DNA of 52,551 nucleotides from Methanolinea sp. UBA275 (GTDB lineage Archaea > Halobacteriota > Methanomicrobia > Methanomicrobiales > Methanospirillaceae): positions 11,227 to 63,777 of the forward strand of contig DAWU01000049.1 of assembly GCA_002506105.1 (NCBI GenBank), read 5' to 3'. Positions within the stretch are counted from its first letter, which is position 1, and each line of letters begins with the position of its first letter. Made by a program: the position numbers and the translations under genes. The notes below the pieces were generated by a model. That model searched no databases. It was not told where the DNA came from and saw only the letters and a list, made by a program, of their open reading frames with translations. Positions 17,384 through 25,922 of the stretch are shown in pieces.

Positions 17384-17620
17384 TCAGTTTGCCGTGTGCA
17401 ATGTCACCATCGAATCGGAATAGATCTGAACATCTAACCCGGAAAGATACCCCTCTGCAACTTCATCAATGTCTTCTTCCCAATTAAATTCCACATTCTG
17501 TAAATTCAGATCTTTCAACCGCATATCATGGAATGTCGTGTCGCCCGGCACAATAACACTACCCATCAGTACTACTGCCATGAGAAGTATACCTCCACTG
17601 GATGTACTTTTTCCTTTCAT
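17384..17620 (-). CDS. small secreted protein, unknown function
   Basis: A 78-residue protein beginning MKGKSTSSGGILLMAVVLMG, a signal peptide, followed by a short acidic domain with two similar lines (FHDMRLKDLNLQNVEF). The ATG at 17620 overlaps the stop of an 11-codon open frame (17617-17652) in an ATGA, so it is probably translated by coupling. A GTG at 17635 in the same frame is an alternative start. Upstream lies copy B of the duplicated leader. Confidence 0.6.
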   Translation of the reverse strand: MKGKSTSSGGILLMAVVLMGSVIVPGDTTFHDMRLKDLNLQNVEFNWEEDIDEVAEGYLSGLDVQIYSDSMVTLHTAN

Positions 17621-17652
17621 CGTTCTTTCCGCCACTTCTCTTCTGATTTCAT
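17617..17652 (-). CDS. possible 11-residue leader peptide
   Basis: The minus strand has ATG at 17652 and reads MKSEEKWRKER then TGA, whose last bases overlap the ATG of the next gene. It has a GGGAG ribosome site about eight bases upstream, and that site plus ATG is conserved with the start region of the propeller gene (GGAGCA-AGAATC-ATG there). It may be a real leader peptide or the remnant of a longer frame shifted gene. Confidence 0.4.
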   Translation of the reverse strand: MKSEEKWRKER

Positions 17653-17726
17653 GATTCTGCTCCCTCTAGGCCCCATGCGATGTATAGATTCGGAGCCCGG
17701 ATTTATGACAGCATTGGACGCATCTT

Positions 17727-17840
17727 CGCATTCCTTACACTGTTGCGGGATGAGGGACTTGTCCAAAGGCAACTAGAACCAGACGAATAAACGATCTCTG
17801 TGCCAGATCCAGAACTATTTTCGCGACGATTCGCAATCCA
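17727..17840 (-). repeat. duplicated upstream region, copy B
   Basis: Matches copy A at 16480-16605 (see there). It contains GGGATGAGGGACTTGTCC at 17748-17765 and the identical 30-base block at 17786-17816. It sits between the small secreted gene and the divergent membrane regulator, whose start is at 17920. Confidence 0.75.
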
Positions 17841-17919
17841 ACACAGAAAGGTTATAAACGTCTCTGACGAGATCTGAACAATGCCGGTTGGGGTATCTTC
17901 AGAAGGGAAGGAGTGTATC

Positions 17920-18705
17920 ATGGAGAACCGTCAATCACATCGATTTCATACCGCCCTTTCCATGATGCTATGGATTCTGTTTTTCGGATTTTGCGTCCTG
18001 GAACTGGTCTACATCCCCCTCTTCGGCGTCGATGGCACGGGGGTGCCTGTCCCCCGGTGGCAGATGAGGCCGTCCGATCTCATCTGCCATATGGTCCATT
18101 CCGTATCCCCCACTCTTGTGGAGCCGCTACAGATCCTCCTTTTCTGGGGAATCGGATTCGGGGCTTATTTTGGATTCCGCACCATCTCGAAAAAAACTGT
18201 ACTTGACAATACTGCAAGGCTGCAGGTCTTCAACACAATCCGGGAATTCCCTGGCATTCACTTTTCGGCGCTTCGTGACCGGACCGGTTTGAACCGGGGG
18301 ACACTCCGCTACCACATCTCCATCCTGTCACTCGCCGGAAAGGTCGATTGCTTCCAGGATGGAATATTCTCACGGTATGTCACCAGCGAGAGGAGTATGT
18401 CAGCATACGACCGTATCGTGGCATCCAGGTTCCAGAACGGACCCGACCGGAAGATCCTAACCTACCTTCTCGATCACCCGGACTCGTCCCAGCGTGACAT
18501 TGCCAGGGCTCCCGGTGTCGTACCATCGGTGGTGAACAGCCGGATACGGCAACTGTACGATGAAGGGATTGTTGCGATGGAGCGTCTTGGCAGAACCACA
18601 CGGATCGCTCTGACCGATGACTCTGTCGAGGTGATCAGGAGGATCCAAGGAGTAGGAATACGTCCCGATCAAGTCCCTGTCCGGGCTCCTGAAATACCGG
18701 GATAA
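17920..18705 (+). CDS. membrane-anchored winged-helix transcription regulator
   Basis: The 261-residue protein has two hydrophobic segments at about 10-32 (LSMMLWILFFGFCVLELVYI) and about 58-80 (LLFWGIGFGAYFGF), then two winged-helix DNA-binding domains: about 95-150 (FPGIHFSALRDRTGLNRGTL) and about 175-240 (DSSQRDIARAPGVVPSVVNS). This double winged-helix layout with membrane anchor is common in methanogens. The ATG at 17920 follows GGAAGGAG; the frame is open to 17881. It is divergent from secreted-protein genes that carry the duplicated leader, so it may control both. Confidence 0.85.
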   Translation: MENRQSHRFHTALSMMLWILFFGFCVLELVYIPLFGVDGTGVPVPRWQMRPSDLICHMVHSVSPTLVEPLQILLFWGIGFGAYFGFRTISKKTVLDNTARLQVFNTIREFPGIHFSALRDRTGLNRGTLRYHISILSLAGKVDCFQDGIFSRYVTSERSMSAYDRIVASRFQNGPDRKILTYLLDHPDSSQRDIARAPGVVPSVVNSRIRQLYDEGIVAMERLGRTTRIALTDDSVEVIRRIQGVGIRPDQVPVRAPEIPG

Positions 18706-18745
18706 TAGGACTTATCTCCAGGGGCTTAACCCCTGCAGAAGACCG

Positions 18746-19192
18746 TTATACCCCTTTCAGTTCCACCCGCTGGAGGGTGCGGCCCTTCTCGCATCCCGGC
18801 GGAGCGTTCTTAAGGACACTCATAACCACGTATTTCTCTCCCGGAATGAGCCCGTCCGGGTTGCAGAGCGGATAGTGTTCGCATTCCCTCCGTGCACACG
18901 GGCGCTCGAACACGATCCGGGTGTTCCTGATCGCCATATCAGCGCTGACAAGGGCGGCGACCGGAGACTCGATCACCTCCACCGCAGTTGCGCCACCGAG
19001 GTGCACCGTGCAGGGGTGGTGGGTCTTTCTCACCGCGACAATCCGGTACTTCCTCCCCTGTTTCAGGTTGTGGCATGCCTTCCTGACCTGACAGGCCTCG
19101 CACCCTTCTGCCTCACCCTCGTAGATGAATTCAAGGTCAGCGATCGCCATACCGGACCCGATCAGGGTTACTTTGGGTTTTGTCTCGGCCAT
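18746..19192 (-). CDS. UPF0179 family protein
   Basis: The 148-residue protein matches UPF0179 by KPKVTLIGSGMAIADLEFIY, the cysteine set CEACQVRKACHNLKQGRKY and the second set CARRECEHYPLC. The cysteines may bind an iron-sulfur cluster or zinc. Function is unknown. It starts six bases after the egsA stop and is cotranscribed with egsA. Confidence 0.85.
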   Translation of the reverse strand: MAETKPKVTLIGSGMAIADLEFIYEGEAEGCEACQVRKACHNLKQGRKYRIVAVRKTHHPCTVHLGGATAVEVIESPVAALVSADMAIRNTRIVFERPCARRECEHYPLCNPDGLIPGEKYVVMSVLKNAPPGCEKGRTLQRVELKGV

Positions 19193-19198
19193 CCTCGT

Positions 19199-20278
19199 TC
19201 ACTCCAGGTAGAGCATCTTCACCAGTTCGATCGCCGATTCTTTTGTCAGTCCCATGTCAAGGATGGTGAACCGCTCCGGGCGGATGTTCCTTGCCATAAG
19301 AAGTGCCTCAACGGCAACACTATCATCGATCCCGAGGTCACCCGGGGTAATTGGCGCCCCGATGCTCCTGAGCGCATCGCGGATGGCCCTCCAGTCGCCC
19401 CCGTGGAGATACATGGTGATGATCGTACCGATCCCGCAGGCCTCCCCGTGGAGTGCAGTGCCCGGGGCAAGCCTCTCCAGGGCATGTCCGAACTTATGCT
19501 CACCCCCGGAGCCGGGGCGCGAGGATCCTGCGATACTCATCGCAACCCCTGATGAGACAAGGGCTTTTGTGACCATCCATGCGGACGCCTCCTGGTGGGG
19601 CTTGATGCTCAGGGCATTTTTCATCAGCAGGTCGGCGGTCATCCTGGAAAGCGCGATCGCGTACTCGCTCATCTCCTCGTGTTTGAGCCTGTGGGCGAGC
19701 TCCCAGTCGAGCACCGCCGTGGAATTCGAGATCACGTCGGCACACCCTGCTGCGAGCAGCCTGTGGGGAGCAGCAGCGATAAGCCCGGTATCGGCCACGA
19801 TCGCGAGAGGCGGGTGGGCCTCCAGGGAGACGCTTCCGCTCTCCATCGGGACAGATGCCCTCGCGGATGCGATCCCGTCGTGGGAGGCTGCGGTCGGGAT
19901 GCTGATGAACTGGCGGTCAAGGTTATACGAGACGATCTTCGCGCAATCGATCACCCGTCCGCCTCCCACCCCAACAAGGAATCCGGCCCCCCTGCAGTGC
20001 TCCTCCGCGTCCCTGATGGCATCCATGCTCATTTCCCTGACGGTATATGTCGAGACCTCGTAGTGCTCGCCAAGGAGGGCTGCCACCTTCTCCCCCGCGA
20101 AGTCCCTCGTGTGGGTCCCCGAGAAGACCACCACGGGATCGTCAAGGCAGAGATCGGCGCAGACCGCGGGCACCTGGGGGAGGACGTCGTGGCCGATGAC
20201 CACGTCTCGTGGGAGCTGCATCCACCGGGATTTGTCGAAAACCTTGGTCTTGAGTACTTTTATTGGGTCTGCGCTCAT
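19199..20278 (-). CDS. egsA: sn-glycerol-1-phosphate dehydrogenase
   Basis: The 359-residue protein has the family sequence QLPRDVVIGHDVLPQV, NAD-binding GFLVGVGGGRVIDCAKIV and the metal-site region SIPTAASHDGIASARASV, with later histidines in GSGGEHKFGHALE and ALHGEACGIG. It reduces dihydroxyacetone phosphate to sn-glycerol-1-phosphate, the first step of archaeal lipid backbone synthesis. Its ATG (20276-20278) directly abuts the ATG of the divergent DUF63 gene with no base between. A downstream operon partner is UPF0179. Confidence 0.95.
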   Translation of the reverse strand: MSADPIKVLKTKVFDKSRWMQLPRDVVIGHDVLPQVPAVCADLCLDDPVVVFSGTHTRDFAGEKVAALLGEHYEVSTYTVREMSMDAIRDAEEHCRGAGFLVGVGGGRVIDCAKIVSYNLDRQFISIPTAASHDGIASARASVPMESGSVSLEAHPPLAIVADTGLIAAAPHRLLAAGCADVISNSTAVLDWELAHRLKHEEMSEYAIALSRMTADLLMKNALSIKPHQEASAWMVTKALVSSGVAMSIAGSSRPGSGGEHKFGHALERLAPGTALHGEACGIGTIITMYLHGGDWRAIRDALRSIGAPITPGDLGIDDSVAVEALLMARNIRPERFTILDMGLTKESAIELVKMLYLE

Positions 20279-21139
20279 ATGAATCAGGAAATGATCTGGG
20301 ATTTCATACAGAAATACTACATCGATCCAATACGCTACGGTCAGCCCTATAACGTGGTGGACACGACCACCTACGCTCTGGTTCTGATCCTCGCCATATA
20401 TATCATTTATCGATGGCTCTCACGATCGGAGATCATCCGCATCGACCGCGACTTCATCCTCTGCACCCTCCCGTATGTCGTGATGGGAGGACTCCTCCGC
20501 GTCGTGCAGGACACCGGGATGATCGAATCGGACTGGCAGTTCCTCCTGATTACTCCCCTCATTTACTTCGTGATGTTCGTCTATACCGCGGGAGCACTCG
20601 CGATCACGGTCACCCTTCAGAAGACGGGGCTTCTCAAGGACTATCACCGGGGATACCTTGCCCTCGGTATCGGGGGAGCGCTCGCCGTCGCCCTTGTCCT
20701 GCTCGGATTCGGGATGGAGAACGGGATCATCGCACTGGATGTGCTCGCAATTATCCTGTCGATGGCTGTTGCGACGACGGCTGCGGTCTACGCGGCCATG
20801 CGCTGGCTGCTGAAATGGGACTTTGTGAAGGACCCCCTCTACCTGGTACTCATATTCGGCCAGCTCCTCGATGCGAGCGCCACGAGCTACGGAATCGACC
20901 TGCATCCCCTCCAGTACGTGGAAGTTCATGTGGTCGGATCCCATCTTATTGCGTGGACAGGGACGGCATTCTCCATGTATGCCCTCAAACTCCTCGTCCT
21001 CTTCCCCGGGATCTACATCCTCGAACGGTTCCGGCACGAGGGACCGGAGGCACTCTGGCACCTCATCCTCCTTGCGATGATCACCGTGGGACTGGCGCCG
21101 GGGATCCGGGACATGGTGAGGATGGTGCTGTATGTCTGA
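20279..21139 (+). CDS. DUF63 family membrane protein
   Basis: The 286-residue protein has about seven membrane segments and the DUF63 motifs MIWDFIQKYYIDPI near the start, GGLLRVVQDTG, and GQLLDASATSYGID further on. Function is unknown. ATG 20279 is adjacent to the egsA start, forming CATATG; a TTTTATTG box at about 20256-20263, inside egsA, suits a leaderless message. A much longer frame reaches back to 19595 but only as the antisense of egsA. Its 3' end overlaps the SpoIIM-like gene by eight bases. Confidence 0.88.
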   Translation: MNQEMIWDFIQKYYIDPIRYGQPYNVVDTTTYALVLILAIYIIYRWLSRSEIIRIDRDFILCTLPYVVMGGLLRVVQDTGMIESDWQFLLITPLIYFVMFVYTAGALAITVTLQKTGLLKDYHRGYLALGIGGALAVALVLLGFGMENGIIALDVLAIILSMAVATTAAVYAAMRWLLKWDFVKDPLYLVLIFGQLLDASATSYGIDLHPLQYVEVHVVGSHLIAWTGTAFSMYALKLLVLFPGIYILERFRHEGPEALWHLILLAMITVGLAPGIRDMVRMVLYV

Positions 21140-21692
21140 ACTGGCAAGGAATACCGCCATCGTGCTGGTGCTCCTTGTCGTGTCCGTGGCATTCGGGGCA
21201 TGGAGCACGATGGCGGATCCGACCGTCGGGGAAGAGATCCTGACGGTGCTCAAGGATTCCATCATGGGCGAGATTCTTGATTCGTCGAGCCTTATGATGG
21301 CGGTCACGCTCTTTCTGAACAATCTCCAGGCGTGCCTCCTCATGTTCCTCGGCGGGGCGTCATTCGGGCTCCTCACGGTCTTCATTATCAGTACCAACGG
21401 GCTCATCATCGGCTCGGTGCTCGAGATGGTCCGCCAGGAGCACAGCCTCGTATACGTGGCAGCAGCGATCGTCCCGCACGGGATCTTCGAGATCCCGGCG
21501 TTCCTCATCTCGGGAGCCCTTGGCCTGATGCTCGCACGGGCGCTCTGGAATGAATGGGGAAGTGGCGAGGATGCAGCTGAAAGAGCCCTCGCGTTTGGGC
21601 GGACCTTCATGCTTGCAGTCGTCCCTCTCGTCGCCATCGCCGCGGTCGTGGAGGCATTTATTACGCCGGAAATCCTACGTGTGATAATTTGA
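21132..21692 (+). CDS. stage II sporulation protein M-like (SpoIIM family) membrane protein
   Basis: The 186-residue protein has about five membrane segments and the SpoIIM pattern FLNNLQACLLMFLGGASFGL, STNGLIIGSVL and VPHGIFEIPAFLISGALGL. Members are found in organisms that do not sporulate; the archaeal function is unknown. It overlaps the DUF63 gene by eight bases and is followed by proS within ten bases, so all three form an operon. Confidence 0.88.
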   Translation: MSELARNTAIVLVLLVVSVAFGAWSTMADPTVGEEILTVLKDSIMGEILDSSSLMMAVTLFLNNLQACLLMFLGGASFGLLTVFIISTNGLIIGSVLEMVRQEHSLVYVAAAIVPHGIFEIPAFLISGALGLMLARALWNEWGSGEDAAERALAFGRTFMLAVVPLVAIAAVVEAFITPEILRVII

Positions 21693-21695
21693 GGT

Positions 21696-23138
21696 GTGGT
21701 TTTGGCCGAGGATGATCAGGGAGCCCTGCCTCCCAAGGGGGATTTTTCTGGCTGGTATAACGAACTCCTGTGGCGTGCGGAGATCATGGATGTCCGGTAC
21801 CCTGTTAAAGGGCTTTACGTATGGTACCCGTTCGGGTTCTCGCTCCGGCGGAATGTCTATGACATGCTGCGATCGCTTCTTGACCGCGATCACCAGGAGG
21901 CCCTCTTCCCCCTGCTCATTCCCGAGCAGGAGCTCGCGAAGGAGGCCGAGCACATCAAGGGATTCGAGGATGAGGTCTACTGGGTCACCCATGGAGGCCT
22001 CTCGCCGCTCGACGTCAAGCTCGCGCTCCGGCCCACGAGCGAGTGCGCGATATATCCCATGTATGCACTCTGGGTCCGGTCCCATGCGGACCTTCCCCTG
22101 AAGATCTACCAGATCGTGAATGCATTCCGGTACGAGACCAAGCATACCCGCCCGCTCATCCGCCTGAGAGAGATCACGTCCTTCAAGGAGGCACATACCG
22201 TCCATACCACGTGGGAGGATGCCGAGCGGCAGGTCGAGACTGCAATCTCCCTCTACATGGAGTTTTACGACCGGCTCTGCATCCCCGTGATCATCTCGAA
22301 GAGGCCCGAATGGGACAAGTTCCCCGGCGGGGACTACACGATCGCGGTGGACACCGTCATGCCCGACGGGAGAACGCTCCAGATCGGGACCGTGCACCAC
22401 CTCGGGGATCACTTCTCGCGGACATTCCAGATCACCTACGAGGACGTGGACGGCGAGCAGAAGTTCGCCCACCAGACGTGCTACGGGATCTCCGAGCGGT
22501 CGATCGCAGCCCTGATCAGCATGCACGGCGACGACCGGGGGCTCATCCTCCCTCCGGGTCCCGCTCCCGTCCAGGCAGTCATCATCCCCATCACCATCGG
22601 GAAGAGGAAGGAGGAGGTGAGCGGGGCTGCGGCAGCAATCGAGAAGGAAATGGTCGCATCAGGATTCAGGGTGAAGGTCGACACCCGCGACCTCCGCCCC
22701 GGCGCGAAGTATTACTACTGGGAGATGCGTGGCGTGCCCCTCCGGATCGAGATAGGGCCGAGGGATATCGATGCCGGCCAGGTCACTGCGGTCACCCGGC
22801 TCGGGCAGAAAACGCAGGTCCCGAGGGATCGGCTTCTCGAAGGTGTCAGGGATCTCTTCTCATCGTATTCAGCACAGCTGAAGGAGAGGGCGGAAGAACA
22901 CGTCCGGACACACATCCATATCTCGCGAAGCATGGATGAAGTTGCTGATGCGGTGGAGGATGGAGTCACCCTTGTCTCGTGGTGCGGGAACAAGGAGTGC
23001 GCAGATCTGATCGAGGAAAAGACCCGTGCGGAGGTGCTCGGGACCGAGGTCAGGTCTGCATACCTCGTTGATGCCGGGGAATCGTGCGTGGTCTGCGGGA
23101 AACCCGGGACTACTGCTCTCGTGGGAAGGTCGTATTGA
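21696..23138 (+). CDS. proS: prolyl-tRNA synthetase (archaeal/eukaryotic type)
   Basis: The 480-residue protein has class II motif 1 (GLYVWYPFGFSLRRNV), motif 2 (AFRYETKHTRPLIRLREITSFKEAHT) and motif 3 (GISERSIAAL), an anticodon-binding domain (about 285-390) and a C-terminal zinc domain with cysteines at CGNKEC and CVVCGKPG. It charges tRNA-Pro. The frame opens at GTG 21696, but a TTG at 21702 follows GAGGTG with five bases spacing and is the more likely start, two codons shorter. Confidence 0.95.
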   Translation: MVLAEDDQGALPPKGDFSGWYNELLWRAEIMDVRYPVKGLYVWYPFGFSLRRNVYDMLRSLLDRDHQEALFPLLIPEQELAKEAEHIKGFEDEVYWVTHGGLSPLDVKLALRPTSECAIYPMYALWVRSHADLPLKIYQIVNAFRYETKHTRPLIRLREITSFKEAHTVHTTWEDAERQVETAISLYMEFYDRLCIPVIISKRPEWDKFPGGDYTIAVDTVMPDGRTLQIGTVHHLGDHFSRTFQITYEDVDGEQKFAHQTCYGISERSIAALISMHGDDRGLILPPGPAPVQAVIIPITIGKRKEEVSGAAAAIEKEMVASGFRVKVDTRDLRPGAKYYYWEMRGVPLRIEIGPRDIDAGQVTAVTRLGQKTQVPRDRLLEGVRDLFSSYSAQLKERAEEHVRTHIHISRSMDEVADAVEDGVTLVSWCGNKECADLIEEKTRAEVLGTEVRSAYLVDAGESCVVCGKPGTTALVGRSY

Positions 23139-23139
23139 G

Positions 23140-23570
23140 GAGCACAAGGGGGTGGGGGCCCCCTTGTGCGGGGGGAACCGCCGGGGTAGGCCGGGAGGGG
23201 GAGCAGTTGGGGCCAGGAGCCCCAACTGCGGGGATACCCACGGGGTGGGTCGGGAGGGGGAATATCCCCACCCGTCATGGATCCTGTTCCACCTAGGTCA
23301 TGATATGAGCAGTTGGGGCCAGGAGCCCCAACTGCGGGGGATACACGGGGTGGGTCGGGAGGGGTACTATCCCCTCCCGTCATGGATACGGTTCTACATT
23401 GGTCAATAGATGAGCACCACGAAGCGACAGCCACGTGGTGCGGGGGAACCCCACCCGTCATGGATCCTGTTCCACCTTGGTCATGATATGAGCAGTTGGG
23501 GCCAGGGGCCCCAACTGCGGGAATACGCGGGGAGGACCGGGAAGGGGGAATCCCCTCCCGTCGATGATCC
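23140..23570. repeat. tandem array of covarying hairpins
   Basis: Five successive units, each beginning GAGCA and a stem: 23142-23169 (GCACAAGGGGG), 23203-23229 and 23309-23335 (GCAGTTGGGGC), 23414-23441 (GCACCACG) and 23492-23518 (GCAGTTGGGGC). The stems differ, but both arms change together so pairing is kept. Units 1, 2 and 4 also have a second hairpin (GGGAGGGG-loop-CCCCTCCC), and most share CCCGTCATGGATCCTGTTCC and GGTCATGATAT. Unit spacing is 61, 106, 105 and 78 bases. No gene lies in this 600-base stretch between proS and the transglutaminase gene. Confidence 0.8.
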
Positions 23571-23752
23571 TGACTCAATTGGATTTAATTCCCATGCGCT
23601 TTCGCATCCCGAATTGCGATGGCATACCTGTTCTTGCCGGGTGGGAGGTTTTTTTCAGCTGACTAAAAGACTCTCTGTTTCCCACGGATCGCCAGGAACG
23701 AAGAATTAAATCACCTGCCATCCGTCCATGTATGTTCACAAAGGGTGCAATC

Positions 23753-25255
23753 ATGAAGCGAATCCTGACCGTTACTGTCATCATCCTGCTCGCCCTCACA
23801 TTCGCAGCAGGATGTACTTCGACGCAGACCCCGGCCCCCGCCTCGCAGGGAAACAACCTCTTTGCGCAGGCAGAGAAGGCGTTTGCAACAGATAACTTCC
23901 ATGCAGCAGCAGATCTGTACCGCCAGGCGTACGACCAGTACAAGGCTGAAGGCAACACGAACGCTGCATATGACGCATTGAACAAAGTTTCGTTGTCCGT
24001 CCGGATGTTTGCCGAGTTCCCGTACAACCAGTCGGTCATGACCTCAATGATCGATGAGGCTTTCCCGTCGGTTCCTGCAGACCGGAAAGAGGGCTGGCTC
24101 CCCTGTGAGGTGAGCCAGTGTATCGTAAGCGACGGCGAGACCTGGTACTTTGCCAACACCATCAACAATATCCGGTCCCATAACCTCGACCTGATGCGGG
24201 AAGAGACCGCACGTATGGGCAAGACACCGTTTTACGACGAGATGAAATCCATAGCCCTTGCCCCGGTTGACGGAGGCGCAGGCAATTATCTCAATCCCAT
24301 CCACTGGGAAGGCACAGAGACCCTGAGCATACCTGCCGGTCTGCTGCCAAGGACCGGCACCCTCCGCCTCTGGATTCCCCTGCCTGTCGAGACCCCCTCC
24401 CAGCGGGACGTCACCATCATCGCAGTCGAGCCGGCACAGTACGTGAAATCACAGACCGGGACGGACGCGGACATGGGCATTGCCTATCTCGAGATCCCGC
24501 TGGATACCGTGACGGGAGATTTTCTCAATGTCTCTGCCCGGTTCCGGTACACCCAGTACGAGGTGAGGTACACCATCGACCCGGCAAAGGTCGGGAATTA
24601 TGACACGAAAGATCCTGAATACCGGAAATATACTGCGTCCGGTAAGAACATCGTCATCACCGCGGCGATGAAGGCAAAGGCGCTCGAGATCGTGGGGGGC
24701 GAGACCAACCCGTACCTGCAGGCAGAGAAGCTGTACTGGCATGTGGTATCACACCCGTACAGCAATGTCCCCCACACAAGGCTGAGCGCGGCCAATGTTC
24801 CGGAATCGGTGTATATGTTCGAGACCGGCTTTGGCGACTGTGGTACCCAGAGTATGTACTTTGCCGCCCTCTGCCGGTCACTGGGCATCCCCGCCCGCGC
24901 CATCGGCGGCTACCAGCTCGTCCCGACTCACGAGGGCACCCACTTCTGGTCAGAGTACTACCTGCCGGGCTACGGCTGGATCCCCAACGATGTGACTATC
25001 GCAGAGGGTGCAGAATGGTCGTACGAATCAACGGACGAGGATCGTCACCAGTACATGGACTTCTATGCACGGAACCTCGACCCGTACCGCTATATTATCC
25101 AGAAGGATGTGGATATCCCGCTTACCCCTCCGCCGGGCAATGCTGTCATGTTCGATATGGTCGTGCAGTCGCCAAAAGCCGTCTGCGACACCTGTGACAC
25201 AGATCCGGAATTTGAGATGCTCGAAGACTGGAAAGTGACTGTTGTAAAAGCGTGA
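23753..25255 (+). CDS. transglutaminase-like lipoprotein
   Basis: The 500-residue protein has a lipobox signal peptide (LTFAAGC, modified cysteine about residue 21). A TPR-like helical part follows (about 35-85), then a beta-rich region, and a transglutaminase-like domain with the triad C363 (FGDCGTQS), H397 (THFWSEYY) and D413 (GWIPNDVT). It would act on the outside of the membrane on peptides or proteins. The ATG at 23753 is chosen over the frame start at 23732 because it follows AAAGGGTG. Confidence 0.85.
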   Translation: MKRILTVTVIILLALTFAAGCTSTQTPAPASQGNNLFAQAEKAFATDNFHAAADLYRQAYDQYKAEGNTNAAYDALNKVSLSVRMFAEFPYNQSVMTSMIDEAFPSVPADRKEGWLPCEVSQCIVSDGETWYFANTINNIRSHNLDLMREETARMGKTPFYDEMKSIALAPVDGGAGNYLNPIHWEGTETLSIPAGLLPRTGTLRLWIPLPVETPSQRDVTIIAVEPAQYVKSQTGTDADMGIAYLEIPLDTVTGDFLNVSARFRYTQYEVRYTIDPAKVGNYDTKDPEYRKYTASGKNIVITAAMKAKALEIVGGETNPYLQAEKLYWHVVSHPYSNVPHTRLSAANVPESVYMFETGFGDCGTQSMYFAALCRSLGIPARAIGGYQLVPTHEGTHFWSEYYLPGYGWIPNDVTIAEGAEWSYESTDEDRHQYMDFYARNLDPYRYIIQKDVDIPLTPPPGNAVMFDMVVQSPKAVCDTCDTDPEFEMLEDWKVTVVKA

Positions 25256-25463
25256 ACGGGGACACGGTTTTACCGGCCCCTTTTTTCCATGACCGGATTG
25301 TGTTCATGCACACACAGTCTGAAAGATCCTCAATCGTTATGATGGGGACTGATGTCCCCGCCGTGGGGATCCCTGGCGCTCCCCAGAAGGGCGCCATGGG
25401 ATCGAAGGGCGAAGCCCTCGGGAGATATAAGGGGGGCAACGCACCCTCAGGAAAAAAGGTAGC
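25256..25463. other. intergenic stretch with GC-rich inverted repeats
   Basis: Holds two compact inverted segments: GATGTCCCCGCCGTGGGGATC at about 25350-25370 without its last base, and GGGCGCCATG...GGGCGAAGCCC at about 25388-25412. They resemble the second hairpin of the array at 23140-23570, so this may be another member of that family. No gene is seen between the convergent transglutaminase and zinc-ribbon genes. Confidence 0.45.
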
Positions 25464-25922
25464 CTATGGACAGGATCCGCAGCGGTACGTTATCCGGAAC
25501 CCGGGTACAGAGAGATCACCCGAGAGGATCTTCCTGCCCCCGCCAAGGAATAGCCTGTGGCACCGGTCGCACTTCTTGGGAATGAGCATATCAAAGCGCC
25601 CGGGCGAAAGATCGAGCTCGAACCGTGTGTCTGTCTGGATGCCCTGTTCATTCAACTGGGCGTCATCGTACAGGGAGACGAGCTGCATCACCTTGTACGG
25701 GCTTGCACCGAGGTCGGTGAACTGCTTGAAGAGGAAGTAGTTGAAGATGAGCCATGAGAAATCCCCCCGGTCCAGCAGGTCTTCCACATCAGAAACTCCC
25801 TCGTCAATGTCCTCCAGGGTGCATCCGCAGAGGGGGCAGCGTCCCTTGACGAGCTCGTCAAGGTAGACCTCTTCCTGGCAACCCGGGCAGGTGGTGTGGG
25901 CAGCATGTGTCCTTGATGTCAT
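25464..25922 (-). CDS. double zinc-ribbon protein, unknown function
   Basis: The 152-residue protein has an N-terminal zinc ribbon (CPGC at 14-17, CPLC at 30-33), an acidic helical centre with DFSWLIFNYFLFKQFTDLGA, and a C-terminal zinc ribbon (CDRCHRLF and CGSC at the end). Such proteins are conserved in methanogens but unassigned. The hydrophobic helix could be for partner binding rather than membrane insertion. Confidence 0.7.
   Translation of the reverse strand: MTSRTHAAHTTCPGCQEEVYLDELVKGRCPLCGCTLEDIDEGVSDVEDLLDRGDFSWLIFNYFLFKQFTDLGASPYKVMQLVSLYDDAQLNEQGIQTDTRFELDLSPGRFDMLIPKKCDRCHRLFLGGGRKILSGDLSVPGFRITYRCGSCP

Noticed and set aside
19595..20278. Long N-terminal extension of the DUF63 gene
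   Set aside because: It is the antisense of egsA; the membrane protein family begins at 20279.
23140..23570. CRISPR array
   Set aside because: Units are long, vary in stem sequence, have no unique spacers of constant length and there are no cas genes.
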